64,000 nt of DNA from positions 25,919,033 to 25,983,032 of the forward strand of contig CM049309.1 in the NCBI GenBank assembly GCA_026874595.1, read 5' to 3'. Both the position numbers and the translations under genes were made by a program. This DNA is from Sipunculus nudus (taxonomy: Eukaryota; Annelida; Sipuncula; Golfingiida; Sipunculidae). This document shows, one piece after another, positions 60,842 through 64,000 of this stretch (positions are counted from its first letter, which is position 1; every line of letters starts with the position of its first letter). The notes beneath the pieces were generated by a model, which was not told the origin of the DNA, made no database searches, and worked only from the letters and a program-made list of their open reading frames with translations.

Positions 60842-63353
60842 AACAAGGGACCCATGGGTCAGGGCGCTCAGCTGATTGTGATTGGACTATAAACATATTA
60901 CCATTGTGATACTATATCGAATCGATAAAGCTTATGAATATCTTGGACATGTTGGGCTGTTATAAAGTAATGTTATGTAAAATGTGAGTAAATGATAAAT
61001 GAAATAACCTGACTGATGGATTAATAGAGTAAAATATAGTGGTTTATTTTTAATTTATTTAGGAGGGGTTGAAAATAGCAATATATTTGAGCATATATGA
61101 ATGCAATGACAGCAGTAATAAGCAGTAGTAGAATGATGATAAGGCTATTTGTTGAAGCTATTGTGTATGGAAGTCTGCAAGATTTCAATCTGACAGATAT
61201 GATAAGTGTTATGATTAACTATGCTGATGAGGGGATTTATGAATTTGTGACTGTATGACACTATATCTCTTCAGTCTTGACAAGGTACGTTTTTTTATGC
61301 CCACTTTGTCTACATATCACACAATACTGACATAATTTCTGGCATGTATATAGATACCTAATTGGTTTCAAATTTCAGATTTTAAAAGATGAAATGCTTA
61401 TGTGTACATGCTGTGAAAACTAAATCCACAGCACTAAATGGAAAAAAATGTCCACTGTAAGTCATGTCAATTATCATACATGCTTTCTACAAAGGAGTTA
61501 ACTGTTATTCAATAATTACAGGTTGCTCATAGCCAAAAGTAGCACTAGCACAAATGATATGAGAGTTAAACTATTCATTAAAAATTGCTTGCAATTTTGG
61601 GGCAAAATATAATTTTAATAAAAAAAATATTAACAATATCATCTGAAAAGATTTTTTAAATAATATAATTGAAATATAATGATTATTAAAATATTATTAA
61701 AAATATATTTATGAATGCATTCATAAAAAACATTTTGAAAGTATTTGCACTCAAATACTTTCTTTTTACCTGAATTAGTATTTGTATTAATTTTCATTAT
61801 TCAGTTTCAGTCAAAGAAACTGTAGAGAATCCAGGATATACAAATTTCACAAATTTAAATATTATTGTAACTACCTGGTTTTATGGCTTTAATTTATATA
61901 AAACTATTATATTCACTTTTGAATACTTTCACATTACTGTCAACACACTAAACATAGCAAGACGCTTATGACACTTATTAACATTATAGACATCATAATG
62001 ATAACTTGTCTTAAAGATTTTTTTTATCACATTTGAATATTTTAAATTTTTAAAATATGTATCAGAATAAAAAAAATAATCTCAGCTATAAATCTAATAC
62101 ATGTGTTAAAAATAACCGAAGGATGAAAACAAACCAATATATTATACAAGGAGCAAACTGGAGTTGGGAATGTTTAATTTTATTGACTAAAATAAAGTTA
62201 TTAGTAATATAAATTTTGATTATTTACCCAGTATCATGTAACAGCTGATACACCCATGAGTCTTAATGTTATTAGTCAAACATATTGACATCTTTAATGA
62301 GCACTTGTCTGAGTATTTTTTTAAATTTTTGACAAATTCATTCTTTTTTTAATTTTGTAAAAAATATTAACCAACAAATTAAACACCTGGAAAAGACCTG
62401 GATATTTAGATTTATTTAATATGATCAACTGCATCCTTGTCTATCATAAACTTGCTTCACATAATCCCTTATAGTAAACAACAATTTTATTTAATTATTT
62501 ATTTTTTATTTTTTTATTATTGAAATTAAAAAAAAATACCCAATGGTGACTGCATGGTGTCATTTTAAAAATCCATTTTCGGCCATCCATGGAAGATCCA
62601 TAAAACATCAGTAATTACAATGTAATTCCCTGTTACTCATTACCTACAAAATTCCTTTTTCATTTATTTTCCTGAAAGTTGTTATTATAAACCAATATTT
62701 TTTTCTTTAATTATTGTTAATGGTTATGTTTTTGGCCAAAACAACTACTAGAGGAGGGGGGTTGGACAGTTAGATCCACCTGAAGCCACTGGCTGGCTGC
62801 AGTATATGCCTTGCTTCAAGCATGCATAAGTGCCCTGAAAGGTCAATATGGGGACATTTAGAGGGGCCTCGGTATAGCCTAAGTGTGACATGGTCTCATA
62901 AAAATTAAAATAAAAGCTACAGTTTTTTGTCAATTCTTTTCAATTATCAGAATTTAGAAGCTGAAATCCTTACGTGTGCCTGATATGAAAATTAAATCAA
63001 TAGTGCTTACAAGGAAAAAACCTTCCATGTGCAAAGTTGGGCAAAATTTAAGGTACTGATTTTATATTTATGCTAATAACTTATAAAATTTGAAAAATTC
63101 AGATCTAATGTTCGGTATACAATTGAATCTTGATTAAATGATGTTATATCCCTGAAAAAAGTCTCTAGCTTCAGCCATTCTTATGTTAAGGGAGTAAATA
63201 TATTTCCTGATTTTTTATTAGGTGCATTATGTTTGGGCCCATAACTTTAACAAATTATGCAATACTGACCTAATTTTTGGTATGTACATGGGAAATGTAT
63301 GGAAGAATATGCATATTTACTACGATCAAATTCAGATCAGTGGTTTGATATTA
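60842..63353 (+). mobile_element. Family A element, interrupted at its 3' side
   Basis: Starts AACAAGGGACCCATGGGTCA with CGCTCAGCTGA; the body aligns in patches with 23008-25000 but is more diverged. It is broken at 63353 by the TIR element. Confidence 0.65.
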
Positions 63354-64000
63354 CCGTATTCGACGTAATAAGCGCCCCTCCCGTAATAAGCGCCCCCCCT
63401 TCCCTCCACCCCCCCCCCCCCCCCCCACACCCTCACACACTAACGGATTGAAGGAGATCACATTAAAAAAAAACTAAGGGATGAACCTCACTTTTCTCCC
63501 TAGCCAATATAACGTGGTGCGACGTTATACTTTCATTTCTCCCCGCCAAGCTTATATAATAATAATAATAGTTGCACACAACAGAGTCAGTGGTCAAGTG
63601 TATCATAGATTACAATGGCCAACTGTGTCCGTGAAGGCCGGCCCTGCAGGTGGCCATGCCAATCGGGTGACCTGAATGAGCTGGGGTCTTATTACCACCG
63701 CAGTACGTAGAGCTCGGCAGTTATCGTCGATTCTCAATTGATTTGATCAACGTTCTTAAAACATTAGATTCTCTATTATCCTTTGGTATGGAACAAATAT
63801 CCCTCTGGCTCTGCACCGTAATACCACCCAAAACAGCCTTAAATAAGATCTGTTTTACTCCTGCTCCCAGCAATGTCAAGATGTAAATTGTGTATTTACA
63901 ACGCTCAATTCTATGATTTCACATGATTTAATATGAATAGGAATTCCTCAATGAACATTCGCTCCAGATAGCCCTATGACCTCGCTGTGTGTTGAAAATA
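63354..64000. mobile_element. Second copy of the TIR element, cut by window end
   Basis: Begins CCGTATTCGACGTAATAAGC directly after TA, within a family A copy whose uninterrupted sequence elsewhere reads GATATTAGGCAG; the break is exactly after that TA. A run of 18 C lies at 63409-63426. About 63480-63690 matches the inverted right part of the 54411-56420 copy. The other end is beyond 64000. Confidence 0.75.

Noticed and set aside
1-64000. tRNA, rRNA or other RNA genes
   Set aside because: No cloverleaf, A/B-box pair or rRNA core was recognised by eye; a covariance search would be needed to exclude small ones.

Overview
The window looks like intron-rich animal DNA, most likely from a mollusc or another lophotrochozoan. 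It has long introns with GT-AG borders, LINE and Ty3/gypsy relics, many minisatellites, and dispersed repeats whose ends (GGGACCCATGGGTCAC at one side, CAGCTGAGCTAAAAA at the other) resemble families I associate with bivalve genomes. No prokaryotic signal was seen. The phylum is an inference; metazoan is secure.

Host gene. One gene runs on the minus strand across most of the window. Five exons with matching splice phases (54051-54214, 51897-52201, 30622-30752, 11901-12013, 10951-11187) plus a sixth (8457-8691) encode, in order, the end of a laminin-G domain, a complete second laminin-G domain, an EGF domain, and the start of a fibrinogen-like domain. That is the middle of a neurexin-IV / contactin-associated protein (CNTNAP). 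A seventh, 41-nt exon is possible at 58335-58375. The N-terminal discoidin domain and the C-terminal half (laminin-G 3 and 4, membrane segment) are not seen and probably lie outside the window. Introns are about 1.8, 21.1, 18.6, 0.7 and 2.3 kb.

Intron content. Introns are filled with (a) a full-length but broken Ty3/gypsy element with integrase upstream of reverse transcriptase (40074-47193), with 0.95-kb LTRs and a 5-bp target duplication; (b) a degraded LINE on the minus strand (about 31.5-36.6 kb); (c) many copies of a dispersed family (here family A) with short sub-terminal inverted repeats and a 3' terminal hairpin, resembling Helentron-type non-autonomous elements; (d) two copies of a TA-flanked terminal-inverted-repeat element (54411-56420 and 63354 to the window end); (e) arrays built around the palindrome GGTGGCGCCACC; and (f) minisatellites with units of 47, 53, 17, 180 and 50 bp.

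Most unusual signals. Tandem duplication touches exon edges of the one host gene at three places: the 53-bp array beside exon 11901-12013 is made of copies of that exon's splice-acceptor edge; the 50-bp array at 56.5-58.34 kb repeats the donor edge of the candidate exon at 58335-58375; and the exon at 54051-54214 has a perfect 73-bp copy of its 3' part in the next intron. The gypsy element also carries four leader hairpins with a conserved loop and a compensatory stem change.
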